A DNA stretch of 64,000 nt from Pararhizobium polonicum (GTDB taxonomy: Bacteria; Pseudomonadota; Alphaproteobacteria; Rhizobiales; Rhizobiaceae). The DNA lies in contig NZ_LGLV01000011.1 of assembly GCF_001687365.1 (NCBI RefSeq), positions 210,855-274,854 of the forward strand, read 5' to 3'. Positions 55,701 through 63,845 of this stretch are shown here, piece after piece. The notes beneath the pieces are model-generated. The model saw nothing but the letters and a program-made list of their open reading frames with translations, was not told the DNA's origin and did not search any database. The position numbers were made by a program, and so were the translations under genes. How positions within the stretch are numbered: position 1 is the stretch's first letter; every line of letters starts with the position of its first letter.

Positions 55701-56397
55701 CGCCGTAGAGGTACTGGATCGCCGCGATATCGTACATCATCAAGGTCTGCGCATAGCCGTATGTCTCGTTGGTGTAACCGTCCGTCAAGCCGCCGATATA
55801 GCTACGATAGGTCATCACGGAAAATTCCATGCTGTCGCGGTCATGCGGGATGGCGAATTCGAAGCCCGGGATGGTCGTGCCTGCATCCTGGCCATGGCTG
55901 AGACCGACGGCGTGACCGAATTCGTGAATATGAGTGATCCAGGCGTAGCTGCCGAGCTCCGGTGTCCGATAGGAGGCATAATCGTTGCCGAACCATACGT
56001 CGCCGCCGGAGCTGATCTGGCTCAGTTCCGGAAAATCCGCGACACGCGCCGTCGGAAGATTGTAGCCGTCAAACTGATCCGTACCGCCGATCGTCAGATC
56101 AGAGCTCCCAAACGGGTCTGCCGCCAGGGAGATGTCCAGATTGGACACTTGCGTGAACGAGCCATAGGTGAAAAGCGCGGTACCGGAATTGACGGCCCCT
56201 TCCAGGATCGATTGGATCGCATTCTGCTGGATGTCGCTAACCTGCTGAAAACCGGTGATCGAATGGGGATAGGTGGCGCCGAAATCGCTGAAATCGTCGG
56301 CGAAACTGTAGGTAATCGGACCTGCCCATTGTGTTCCGTACAAAATCCCGTCGATATATTGATCGCCGGTCGGCGTCGCGCTGATCACGTTTGTCAT
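52795..56397 (-). CDS. Serralysin-like RTX zinc metalloprotease with six 82-residue repeats
   Basis: 1200 residues. Order: M10 protease domain (1-200), with HEFGHAVGLSH at 158-168 and Met-turn SVMTY at 193-197; RTX nonapeptides (344-391); a domain like the pre-peptidase C-terminal domain (about 410-555, DWFSFEVKAPGE); RTX repeats (565-583); six 82-residue repeats beginning GNDTYVL (about 583-1075); and a C-terminal type I secretion signal region (DRIIYETDTGKLFYDSDGTG) ending in NDFIVV. Calcium-binding GGxGxDxLx motifs are abundant. Probably secreted by an ABC exporter encoded elsewhere. AT content is slightly higher than around it. Confidence 0.9.
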   Translation of the reverse strand: MTNVISATPTGDQYIDGILYGTQWAGPITYSFADDFSDFGATYPHSITGFQQVSDIQQNAIQSILEGAVNSGTALFTYGSFTQVSNLDISLAADPFGSSDLTIGGTDQFDGYNLPTARVADFPELSQISSGGDVWFGNDYASYRTPELGSYAWITHIHEFGHAVGLSHGQDAGTTIPGFEFAIPHDRDSMEFSVMTYRSYIGGLTDGYTNETYGYAQTLMMYDIAAIQYLYGADFDTNSGNTVYSWSQTTGELFVDGIGQGAPGGGIGGAANRVFLTIWDGNGKDTYDFSTATDNALIDLSPGGWSLVSQVQRADLGRGAHANGNVYNALQFEGDARSLIENAKGGSGNDEIGGNSAVNILEGNGGDDVLIGKAGSDKLFGGAGADTLYGDFRTPADTYTGTGLFTEISDTTNSTQATARDLSSFIGYHTDANIEHSDVNPSVAISGTGGGSFDWFSFEVKAPGEITIDIDGTMDSYIEFYDAAGNLLAYNEDASNDPGDSTTTNIGYQSFIAYTVTTPGQYFIKVAAYNGFGAGGPPGIAIPVGTTYSLGVVLPNPIDMTSAGSGNDTLDGGDGVDTLVGGAGNDTYVLGADNDIVIDTAGTADRITSTVSRSLASYGTIERLTLLGTDSIDGTGNDLDNLITGNSGDNILDGGAGLDTLSGGAGNDTYVLGAENDTITDSSGAADLITSTITRSLAGYSTIERLTLLGSSNINATGNGLANTLVGNTGDNVLDGGLGADTLSGGSGNDTYVLGAENDTVIDSSGTADRITSTITRSLAGYSAIEQLTLLGSANINATGNGLANILVGNAGNNVLDGGTGADTLSGGGGDDTYVLNAGSDTIIDSAGTADLITSTITRSLAGYSTIERLTLLGSANINATGNGLANILVGNAGNNVLDGGTGADTLSGGGGDDTYVLNAGSDAIIDSVGTADLITSTITRSLASYTTIERLTLLGSANINATGNGLANVLVGNAGNNVLDGGTGADALNGGAGNDTYVLNAGSDTIVDSSGTADRITSTITRSLENYTSIENLVLQGTGNINGTGNNLANALFGNAGNNTLSGGAGADVIAGGSGNDVISGGTGIDTLTGQAGTDTFVFDTKLSISTNIDSITDFTVTDDTIRLDDAIFTALTTLGTLASAAFFKNFTGQAHDASDRIIYETDTGKLFYDSDGTGSGGRIQFATLTTDLALTSNDFIVV
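53205..54680 (-). repeat. Six tandem 246-bp repeats in the RTX protease gene
   Basis: The 82-residue unit (GNDTYVL...GGA/S) recurs six times at a 246-bp period; for example the CGCTCGAT motif at 53546 recurs at 53792. Units 4 and 5 are the most similar at the DNA level, a sign of recent duplication or conversion. Confidence 0.88.
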
Positions 56398-56628
56398 GTA
56401 TTCCCCCGGAAAAATCGGTTTGTCTACAAACAGCCCGACACTTTTCGCTTGTGGAAAAATCAGGCAAAGAAAAAATGAGATACTAATAAAGAATTGGCTT
56501 TAGTGGCACGATAGCAGCAATTGATGCACGCCAGAAGACGTATTTTAGCACTTTTTTGGGGACGTATATTCCCGATTTAAAATAAACTATAACAATGCTT
56601 TATCTGAACCAGTAGCCAGGAGTTGTGT

Positions 56629-56910
56629 TTGACCGCGCCCGATCGAAGCCCCCTGTCAGCCACAGAGTTCCGGCGGCATGCCGCTCTCACCCTGCTGGTC
56701 TGTCTACTCGCCGTGCCGTCGTGTGCATTCGGTGGCGGCATCGCGGTTGCACCTTTGGCCCGGGACGGCGATGTTGCAGTGACGGAAGAGTTTCGCGCTG
56801 CCGAGATCAGCGCGACAGCGGCCGCATGGAAGCTGTTCATCGCCCGCAATCCGGATCATCCGCTTGCCCGTGAAGCACGACGGCGCCTGCGGGCCATTGA
56901 ACCTAAATGA
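56629..56910 (+). CDS. Small exported protein (93 aa), unknown
   Basis: TTG 56629 has AGGAG six bases upstream, the best start; an earlier TTG overlaps it. Signal-like segment (LTLLVCLLAVPSCAFGG), then a helical tail (WKLFIARNPDHPLAREARRRLRA) like one TPR-type helix pair. No known family. Confidence 0.5.
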   Translation: MTAPDRSPLSATEFRRHAALTLLVCLLAVPSCAFGGGIAVAPLARDGDVAVTEEFRAAEISATAAAWKLFIARNPDHPLAREARRRLRAIEPK

Positions 56911-57328
56911 CAGCGATCGAAATCGAGCGTCTGTTTTTTCTGCTCGAATCACTTTTTCCCCAGATTCACACCGCGACGCGTTTGGCTATGGCGGATGATC
57001 GCCATGGTTAATCTATTGTGGTTTTTTACCCGCAAAGTTTCGCAAAATCGCTTGCCGCTGCGGACGTCGCTGGAGGTAAGCTGGCGAAGCATCTGATTTT
57101 GCTGGATTTGCCCTCTGTCCCCGTTTTCCACAGGTCAGACACACAACATCTGGTGTTCATAAATACGGCACAAACCAGCCCTTGACGGAATCGGGTCGAA
57201 TGCCGTTAATGGTTTTTAACGTTGCGGCGGCGGCGGGACCGGGCAAGTTTCGAGGCCGGTTCATTTCAGAGAAAAATCGTCTGTGTTTCAGGCGCCCCCG
57301 GTGGATGATCCGCCGGTCGCGACGGTTA

Positions 57329-57369
57329 TTTTTTGTGATCTCCCCAGGCGCCAAATACGTCACAAAAAA
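57329..57369. promoter_or_regulatory. 10-bp inverted repeat upstream of nrdJ
   Basis: TTTTTTGTGA (57329-57338) and TCACAAAAAA (57360-57369) are perfect inverted copies 21 bases apart, just upstream of the NrdR box. Its role is unknown; it may be an operator or an RNA hairpin. Confidence 0.5.
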
Positions 57370-57389
57370 CTGGCGTTAAGAAGCTGTTG

Positions 57390-57405
57390 ATACTATATTT
57401 AGTGT
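57390..57405. promoter_or_regulatory. NrdR box upstream of nrdJ
   Basis: ATACTATATTTAGTGT matches 14 of 16 positions of the NrdR consensus (acaCwAtATaTwGtgt). It lies 167 bases before the nrdJ start. A second, weak match (57360-57375) lies 30 bases upstream. NrdR represses ribonucleotide reductase genes. Confidence 0.7.
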
Positions 57406-57571
57406 TTGCAGCCGAAATCAGCACAAGATAGAGGGTGACCCGGAACGGGTTTCCCATCAGAGCGGAAACGGAAAGCTGGCTGCGCGACACCCCCGTGCGG
57501 CCGGGCGGAGACAATTGTGCCCTGAGCCCAAAGCGGGTTCGGGCATGCGGCAAACAAAGGACAAGGGACAC

Positions 57572-60500
57572 ATGCAGATCGAACGTCGTTTCACCAAGGC
57601 AGGCCAATCGGCCTATGCCGAAATTGAGTTCCGCAAGGCCATCAGCGAGATCAAGAATCCCGATGGCTCGATCGTGTTCCGCCTTGCGGATATCGATGTG
57701 CCCGCGCAGTTTTCCCAGGTCGCAGCCGACATTCTGGCGCAGAAATATTTCCGCAAGGCCGGCGTTCCCGCGCGCATGAAGAAGGTCGAGGAAAATTCCG
57801 TTCCCTCCTGGCTGTGGCGCTCCGAGGCCGACCTCGCCGCGATGAAGGACCTGCCGAAGGAACAGCAATACGGTTCCGAAACCGACGCCCGCCAGGTCTT
57901 CGATCGCCTGGCCGGCACCTGGACCTATTGGGGCTGGAAGGGCAACTATTTCGCATCCGAAGAAGCCGCCCTCGCCTTCCGCGACGAGCTTGCCTACATG
58001 CTCGCCACCCAGCGCGTCGCGCCCAACAGCCCGCAATGGTTCAACACCGGCCTGCACTGGGCCTATGGCATCGACGGTCCCGGCCAGGGCCATTTCTATG
58101 TCGACCCCTTCACCAACAAGCTGGTGAAATCCAAGTCGTCCTACGAGCATCCGCAGCCGCATGCCTGCTTCATCCAGTCCGTCGGTGACGATCTCGTCAA
58201 CGAAGGCGGCATCATGGACCTGTGGGTGCGCGAAGCCCGCCTGTTCAAGTATGGTTCCGGCACCGGTTCCAACTTCTCCTATCTGCGCGGCGAAGGCGAG
58301 CGGCTTTCCGGCGGCGGCAAGTCGTCGGGCCTGATGTCGTTCCTGAAGATCGGCGACCGCGCCGCCGGCGCCATCAAGTCGGGCGGCACCACGCGCCGGG
58401 CCGCCAAGATGGTCGTCGTCGACATCGATCACCCGGATATCGAGGACTACATCAACTGGAAGGTCAAGGAAGAGCAGAAGGTCGCAGCCCTCGTCACCGG
58501 TTCCAAGATCGTCGCCAAGCACCTGAAGGCGATCATGAAGGCCTGCATCAATTGCTCGGCTGAAAACGACGCCTGCTACGACCCGAAGGAAAACCCGGCC
58601 CTCAAGCGCGAAATCAAGGCTGCCAAGCAGAGCCAGGTTCCGGAAAACTACGTCAAGCGCGTCATCCAGTTCGCCAAGCAGGGCTACAAGGACATCGAGT
58701 TCAAGACCTACGACACCGATTGGGATTCGGAAGCCTATCTCACCGTGTCGGGCCAGAACTCCAACAACTCCGTCTCGCTGAAGGATGACTTCCTGCGCGC
58801 CGTGGAGGCCGACGGCAACTGGAACCTCACCGCCCGCAAGGACGGCAAGGTGATGAAGACGCTGAAGGCCCGCGACCTCTGGGAACAGATTTCCCACGCC
58901 GCTTGGGCATCGGCCGATCCGGGCCTGCATTTCAACACGACCATGAACGACTGGCATACCTCGCCGGCCGCCGGTCCGATCCGCGCATCCAACCCGTGCT
59001 CGGAATATATGTTCCTTGACGACACGGCCTGCAACCTTGCCTCGCTGAACCTGCTCCAGTTCAAGGATGCCGCCACCAAGAACATCGACATCGCCGATTA
59101 CGAGCATGCCGTGCGCCTGTGGACGCTGGTTCTCGAAATCTCCGTGATGATGGCGCAGTTCCCGTCCAAGGAAATCGCCGAGCGTTCCTATGAATACCGC
59201 ACGCTGGGCCTCGGCTATGCCAATATCGGCGGCCTGCTGATGTCGTCGGGCATTCCCTACGATTCGACCGAAGGCCGCGCCATTGCCGGCGCGCTGACCG
59301 CCATCATGACCGGCGTCTCCTACGCGACCTCGGCTGAAATCGCAGCCAAGCTCGGCCCCTTCCCGGGCTTCAAGCCGAACCGCGAATCGATGCTGCGCGT
59401 CATCCGCAACCACCGCCGCGCCGCCCACGGCGAAACCCAGGGCTATGAAGGCCTGTCGGTCGATCCGGTGGCGCTGATCCACACGGAATGCCCGGATCAG
59501 GACCTGATCGCCCATGCCAAGGATGCCTGGGACAAGGCATTGACGCTCGGCGAACAGCACGGCTACCGCAACGCCCAGGTCTCGGTTATTGCGCCGACCG
59601 GCACGATCGGTCTGGTCATGGACTGCGACACGACCGGCATCGAGCCCGATTTCGCGCTGGTGAAATTCAAGAAGCTCGCCGGTGGCGGCTACTTCAAGAT
59701 CATCAACCGCGCCGTTCCGGAAGCCTTGCGCACGCTCGGCTACTCGGAAAGCCAGATTGCCGAGATCGAGGCCTATGCCGTCGGCCACGGCAACATCAAC
59801 CAGGCGCCGGCGGTCAATCCCGGTTCGCTGAAGGCCAAGGGCTTTACCGACGACAAGATCGAGGCGATCAACGGCGCCACCAAGGCTGCCTTCGACATCA
59901 AGTTCGTCTTCAACCAGTGGACGCTCGGCGTCGAGTTCCTGAAGGACACGCTGAAGGTCACCGACGAGCAGCTCGCCGACATGAGCTTCAACCTGCTCGA
60001 GCATATCGGCTTCTCGAAGAAGGACATCGAAGCGGCCAATGTGCATGTCTGCGGTGCGATGACGCTGGAAGGCGCGCCGTTCCTGAAGGCCGAGCACCTG
60101 CCCGTCTTCGATTGCGCCAATCCCTGCGGCAAGATCGGCAAGCGTTACCTGTCGGTCGAAAGCCACATCCGCATGATGGCAGCCGCCCAGCCGTTCATCT
60201 CGGGTGCGATCTCCAAGACCATCAACATGCCGAACGAGGCGACGGTCGAGGATTGCAAGGCCGCCTACATGCTCTCCTGGAAGCTGGCGCTGAAGGCCAA
60301 CGCGCTCTATCGCGATGGCTCCAAGCTTTCCCAGCCGCTCAACGCCTCGCTGATCGAGGACGATGAGGACGAGGATGCGATGGAAGATTTCCTGGCAGCG
60401 CCGGCCGCCGCCCAGGCCGTCACCGTCACCGAAAAGATCATCGAACGCGTCATCGAGCGGGTCACCCGCGAACGCGAAAAGCTGCCGAACCGCCGCCAGG

Positions 60501-61378
60501 GCTATACCCAGAAGGCGATCGTCGGCGGACACAAGGTGTATCTGCGCACCGGCGAATTCGGCGATGGCCGCATCGGCGAGATCTTCATCGACATGCACAA
60601 GGAAGGCGCTGCCTTCCGGGCGATGATGAACAACTTCGCCATCGCCATCTCGCTGGGTCTTCAGTACGGCGTGCCGCTGGAAGAATATGTGGAGGCCTTC
60701 ACCTTCACCAAGTTCGAACCGGCCGGCATGGTGCAGGGCAATGACGCCATCAAGAACGCCACGTCGATCCTCGACTACGTGTTCCGCGAACTGGCCGTCT
60801 CCTACCTGAACCGCCACGACCTCGCCCATGTCGATACGTCCGACTTCGGCAACACCGCACTCGGCAAGGGCATCCAGGAAGGCAAGACCAACCTGCTCTC
60901 CACCGGCTGGACCCGCGGCCACAAGCCGACGCTCGTCTCCGGCGGCCAGATCGACCGTGCCTCCGGCGAGCCCAAGGGTGCGGCAACCGCTGCCCCCGCC
61001 AAGGCCTCCGGCGGCGCCAACGTCACCGCCTTCTCCGGCAGCGCCGCCCGCAAGCTCGAGCCGGCCGTCTCGATCGCCACCTCCGAAATCGTCGCCTTCA
61101 AGCGCGACTACGAGGAGCGCGCCGTCGAACAGGCCGAAGAGATCGCCGGCGACACCGGCACAGAACCGGACGTCACCGCCCTCTTCTCCGACAAGGCCGC
61201 CGCCGAAGCCGCCGCTGCCAAGTCGGACGCCAAGAAGATCGAAGCCGAACGCCGCATCCGCTCGATCGCGCAGGGGTATACGGGCAACATGTGCTCGGAG
61301 TGCCAGAACTTCACGATGGTGCGGAATGGCACTTGTGAGAAGTGCGATACTTGCGGTGCCACGAGTGGGTGCTCATAA
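57572..61378 (+). CDS. nrdJ: Class II (vitamin B12-dependent) ribonucleotide reductase
   Basis: 1268 residues. It reduces ribonucleotides to deoxyribonucleotides using adenosylcobalamin. The N-terminal half shows [55 protein letters not shown] and [10 protein letters not shown]; the tail has the [22 protein letters not shown]ys set, like other NrdJ. A low-complexity Ala/Glu stretch (around residues 1150-1230) precedes it. ATG 57572 has AAGGGACAC upstream. The 1198-residue frame on the other strand is a shadow. Confidence 0.96.
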   Translation: MQIERRFTKAGQSAYAEIEFRKAISEIKNPDGSIVFRLADIDVPAQFSQVAADILAQKYFRKAGVPARMKKVEENSVPSWLWRSEADLAAMKDLPKEQQYGSETDARQVFDRLAGTWTYWGWKGNYFASEEAALAFRDELAYMLATQRVAPNSPQWFNTGLHWAYGIDGPGQGHFYVDPFTNKLVKSKSSYEHPQPHACFIQSVGDDLVNEGGIMDLWVREARLFKYGSGTGSNFSYLRGEGERLSGGGKSSGLMSFLKIGDRAAGAIKSGGTTRRAAKMVVVDIDHPDIEDYINWKVKEEQKVAALVTGSKIVAKHLKAIMKACINCSAENDACYDPKENPALKREIKAAKQSQVPENYVKRVIQFAKQGYKDIEFKTYDTDWDSEAYLTVSGQNSNNSVSLKDDFLRAVEADGNWNLTARKDGKVMKTLKARDLWEQISHAAWASADPGLHFNTTMNDWHTSPAAGPIRASNPCSEYMFLDDTACNLASLNLLQFKDAATKNIDIADYEHAVRLWTLVLEISVMMAQFPSKEIAERSYEYRTLGLGYANIGGLLMSSGIPYDSTEGRAIAGALTAIMTGVSYATSAEIAAKLGPFPGFKPNRESMLRVIRNHRRAAHGETQGYEGLSVDPVALIHTECPDQDLIAHAKDAWDKALTLGEQHGYRNAQVSVIAPTGTIGLVMDCDTTGIEPDFALVKFKKLAGGGYFKIINRAVPEALRTLGYSESQIAEIEAYAVGHGNINQAPAVNPGSLKAKGFTDDKIEAINGATKAAFDIKFVFNQWTLGVEFLKDTLKVTDEQLADMSFNLLEHIGFSKKDIEAANVHVCGAMTLEGAPFLKAEHLPVFDCANPCGKIGKRYLSVESHIRMMAAAQPFISGAISKTINMPNEATVEDCKAAYMLSWKLALKANALYRDGSKLSQPLNASLIEDDEDEDAMEDFLAAPAAAQAVTVTEKIIERVIERVTREREKLPNRRQGYTQKAIVGGHKVYLRTGEFGDGRIGEIFIDMHKEGAAFRAMMNNFAIAISLGLQYGVPLEEYVEAFTFTKFEPAGMVQGNDAIKNATSILDYVFRELAVSYLNRHDLAHVDTSDFGNTALGKGIQEGKTNLLSTGWTRGHKPTLVSGGQIDRASGEPKGAATAAPAKASGGANVTAFSGSAARKLEPAVSIATSEIVAFKRDYEERAVEQAEEIAGDTGTEPDVTALFSDKAAAEAAAAKSDAKKIEAERRIRSIAQGYTGNMCSECQNFTMVRNGTCEKCDTCGATSGCS

Positions 61379-61404
61379 TAGCTACTGGTAATCAGTAGTA
61401 TTCG

Positions 61405-61683
61405 ATGCTAGATTTCGAATGGGATGAACAGAAGGCTGCGGCAAACCTCGCCAAACATGGCGTCAGTTTTGCTGCGGCCTCTGCCGTTTTCCTGGACCCC
61501 TTCGCCGTTGATATCGAAGACCGGTCCATGGACTACGGTGAAATACGACGCCGTATCATCGGGCTGGCCAGCGGTCTGTTTCTCACCGTGGCCTATACCG
61601 AGCGCGGTGACGCGATTCGACTGATCTCGGCACGACGATCGACCAGAACGGAACGGCAGGCCTATGAAACAGCCAATCGATAA
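61405..61683 (+). CDS. brnT: BrnT family toxin
   Basis: 92 residues, RelE-like fold. FEWDEQKAAANLAKHGVSFAAASAVFLDP and RLISARRSTRTERQAYE match BrnT, an RNase toxin of type II systems. It overlaps the next gene by 20 bases. Confidence 0.88.
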   Translation: MLDFEWDEQKAAANLAKHGVSFAAASAVFLDPFAVDIEDRSMDYGEIRRRIIGLASGLFLTVAYTERGDAIRLISARRSTRTERQAYETANR

Positions 61684-62005
61684 AACCGATGCCATGGATT
61701 GGAAGCAGCTGGCGTCGATGTCGGACGAAGAGACGGAAGCCAATGCCGCCTCCGACCCTGACAATCGTCCGTTGACCGCCGCCGAATTGGCATCGGCCAA
61801 GCCGATGCCCCGCGTCAAAATTATCCGCCGATCCCTTCAACTCACGCAGGAAGAGTTCTCTGCGCGCTACCAGATCCCGCTGGGTACCCTGCGCGACTGG
61901 GAACAAGGACGTTCGGAACCGGACCAGCCGGCAAAAGCATATCTGAAGGTCATCGCCGCCAATCCCGCAGGGACGGCGGAGGCATTGATCAAGGGCGCGG
62001 CATAG
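61664..62005 (+). CDS. XRE-type antitoxin-like partner of BrnT
   Basis: 113 residues. The C-terminal part is a helix-turn-helix (VKIIRRSLQLTQEEFSARYQIPLGTLRDWEQGRSEP) of the XRE/HigA type, not the ribbon-helix-helix of classical BrnA. The N-terminal half is acidic and Ala-rich (DWKQLASMSDEETEANAASDPDN), and could wrap the toxin. Gene order toxin then antitoxin, with overlap. Confidence 0.85.
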   Translation: MKQPIDKTDAMDWKQLASMSDEETEANAASDPDNRPLTAAELASAKPMPRVKIIRRSLQLTQEEFSARYQIPLGTLRDWEQGRSEPDQPAKAYLKVIAANPAGTAEALIKGAA

Positions 62006-62026
62006 AATCCGGCCGGTTCGACACCA

Positions 62027-62880
62027 GCAGACGCGGCCCCTCTCTCCCCCTCGGCGGGGGAGAAAGCAATTTCAGCATCTTAGCGTCAGCTCAGTGCTAG
62101 AAATTGCAAGAGAGGGGTAGGTATGGACGCACGGAACGATCCGGGAAAAAGTGAGCCCCTCACCAACAAAATCTAACACTTAGCCTGCGGCTAAGATGTT
62201 GATTTTGTGTCCTCTCCCGCAGGGGGAGAGGTAGGCCCGCGTCCTGCGCCATCACTTTCAGTTCCGCCGTACCCGTCGTCACGTCCATATCGCCGGTCGA
62301 GAGCGTGAAGGCGCGAAAAGCAAGGGGGACGAGCATGGAAGGGCTTTCGCAAACGTACGGCGGCAGACGCAGAGCCTATCTCCCCCTCGGCGGGGGAGAA
62401 AGCAATTTCAACATCTTAGCTTTAGCTAAGTGTTAGAAATTGCAAGAGAGGGGGTAGGTATGGGCGCACGGAACGCCCCCTCACCAACAAAATCTAACAC
62501 TTAGCCTGCGGCTAAGATGTTGATTTTGTGTCCTCTCCCGCTGGGGGAGAGGTAGGCCCGCGTCCTGCGCCATCACTTTCAGTTCCGCCGTACCCGTCGT
62601 CACGTCCATATCGCCGGTCGAGAGCGTGAAGGCGCGAAAAGCAAGGGGGACGAGCATGGGAGGGCTTTCGCAAACGTGTGGCGGCAGACGCGGTCCCTAT
62701 CTCCCCCTTGGCGGGGGAGAAAGCAATTTCAACATCTTAGCTTCAGCTAAGTGTTAGAAATTGCAAGAGAGGGGGTAGGCAGGGGCGCACGGAACGATCC
62801 CCTCACCAGCAAAATCTAACACTTAGCTGAAGCTAAGATGTTGATTTTGTGTCCTCTCCCGCAAGGGGAGAGGGAGCGCC
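62027..62880. repeat. Array of 320-336-bp direct repeats carrying hairpins
   Basis: The motif GCAGACGC that starts each unit recurs at 62027, 62363 and 62684. Each full unit holds a GCAATTTC-type hairpin (62066, 62402, 62723) and a CAAAATC-type hairpin (62167, 62488, 62810) plus a nearly identical 130-bp tail (62215 and 62535). The third unit is partial. Core of each hairpin: CATCTTAGC/GCTAAGTGTTAGA. Confidence 0.85.
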
Positions 62881-62881
62881 C

Positions 62882-63279
62882 TCATTCGCCGGCATTTCGG
62901 AGTTCGGCCAAAATCGCCAGGCAAACGCCATCGAGGTTTTTCACCACCTCCTCGTTCCAGAAACGCAAAATCCGAAACCCTTCCCCCCGGAAGAAGGCAT
63001 CCCGCGCAAGGTCGCGCCCATTCTCCGCATGCTGAAACCCGTCGACCTCGACGATCAGCCGTGCGTCGAAGCAGACGAAATCCGTGCGTCGAAGCAGACG
63101 AAATCGAGGATGTACGTGTGAAGCGGCACCTGCCGTTTGAATTTGAAACCTTCGAGTTGGCGGTTGCGCAATGTCTGCCACAACAGATTTTCCGCCATCG
63201 TCGCATCCGCGCGCATGGTTCTGGCGAAGTGACGATGCCGGTCGGGGACCTTGCGATGCATGCAGGTTTTCCGAAGCAT
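62882..63279 (-). pseudogene. DUF559 (VSR-like) endonuclease gene broken by a 23-bp duplication
   Basis: Minus strand: MAENLLWQTLRNRQLEGFKFKRQVPLHTYILDFVCFDAR in one frame, then LIVEVDGFQHAENGRDLARDAFFRGEGFRILRFWNEEVV in another, a DUF559 protein. Between them a 23-bp stretch is duplicated exactly (63060-63082 and 63083-63105), moving the frame by two. Without one copy the frame runs through FVCFDARLIVEVDG. A recent disabling event. Start is probably near 63279. Confidence 0.85.
63060..63105. repeat. 23-bp tandem duplication inside the DUF559 gene
   Basis: Two identical adjacent copies of the 23-base unit starting CGTGCGTCGAAGCAGACG. It shifts the reading frame of the endonuclease gene. Confidence 0.92.
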
Positions 63280-63323
63280 AAAAACGGTGCGGCAAAGTAC
63301 CTGTCCCCTTGCGGGAGAGGAAG

Positions 63324-63450
63324 GAAAATCAGCATCTTAGCGTCAGCTAAGGGCTGGATTTTTCAGGTGAGGGGCTCGTTCTGTGCGCCCCTGCCTACCC
63401 CCTCACCTGCAATTTCTAACACTTAGCTAAAGCTAAGATGTTGAAATTGC
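63324..63450. repeat. Two further hairpins of the array family
   Basis: GAAAATC-type hairpin at 63324-63363 and inverted GCAATTTC-type hairpin at 63409-63450, the latter a perfect reverse copy of the array core. Flanked by the CTCTCCC/GGGAGAG motif as in the array. Confidence 0.8.
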
Positions 63451-63496
63451 TTCCTCTCCCGCAAGGGGAGAGGTAAATCGCAGCACGTGCCCCCAC

Positions 63497-63645
63497 CCTC
63501 CGTCATTCCTGTGCTCGTCACAGGAATCCAGTGCGCCGTGTCTACGGCGCGCAAGACTCTTTTCGACAATGAGAGCAGGAGAGTTCTCTCACGGCGCAGA
63601 CGCGCCGTGGCTGGATTCCTGTGACGAGCACAGGAATGACGGAGG
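63497..63645. repeat. 149-bp inverted-repeat element with 35-bp perfect arms
   Basis: The arms at 63497-63531 and 63611-63645 are exact reverse complements, each with internal symmetry (CCTGTG ... CACAGG). The centre has another hairpin-rich GC stretch. A diverged copy lies at about 42262-42400. It resembles a miniature or mosaic intergenic element. Confidence 0.85.
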
Positions 63646-63736
63646 AGAGGAAGTGCCCACATCATAAACTAAAGCGGGGACGCACCATCGCAGCCGGGAC
63701 GCACCGCCCCTCCCTCTCCCCCAGCGGGAGAGGACA

Positions 63737-63776
63737 CAAAATCAACACCTTAGCCAAAGGCTCAGTGTTCAATTCT
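63737..63776. repeat. Hairpin of the array family (diverged)
   Basis: CAAAATCAACACCTTAGCC ... GGCTCAGTGTTCAATTCTA, a decayed copy of the CAAAATC-type hairpin. Confidence 0.65.
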
Positions 63777-63845
63777 ACCACCGACGGCCTCCCGGCCCCA
63801 CGCTCAAAATCCCCGCCCCAAAAACCCATGCCATACTCCTGATCG

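Larger units (their letters stand above)
56911..57571. other. Upstream region of nrdJ
   Basis: 661 bases with no gene. It holds an NrdR box (57390-57405), a 10-bp inverted repeat (57329-57369) and a short palindrome (CGTTAA ... TTAACG, near 57210). I see no cobalamin riboswitch consensus. Confidence 0.65.

Noticed and set aside
54835..56478. 547-codon open frame on the plus strand
   Set aside because: Shadow of the RTX protease gene, which has clear catalytic motifs.
56911..57571. Cobalamin riboswitch before nrdJ
   Set aside because: I looked for the conserved B12-box and receptor sequence and found neither.
57326..60922. 1198-codon open frame on the minus strand
   Set aside because: It is the antisense of nrdJ in a GC-rich genome; composition is repetitive and no domain fits.
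62027..63450. CRISPR array
   Set aside because: Repeats are palindromic, of 320-336-bp spacing with similar rather than unique intervening sequence, and no cas genes are near.
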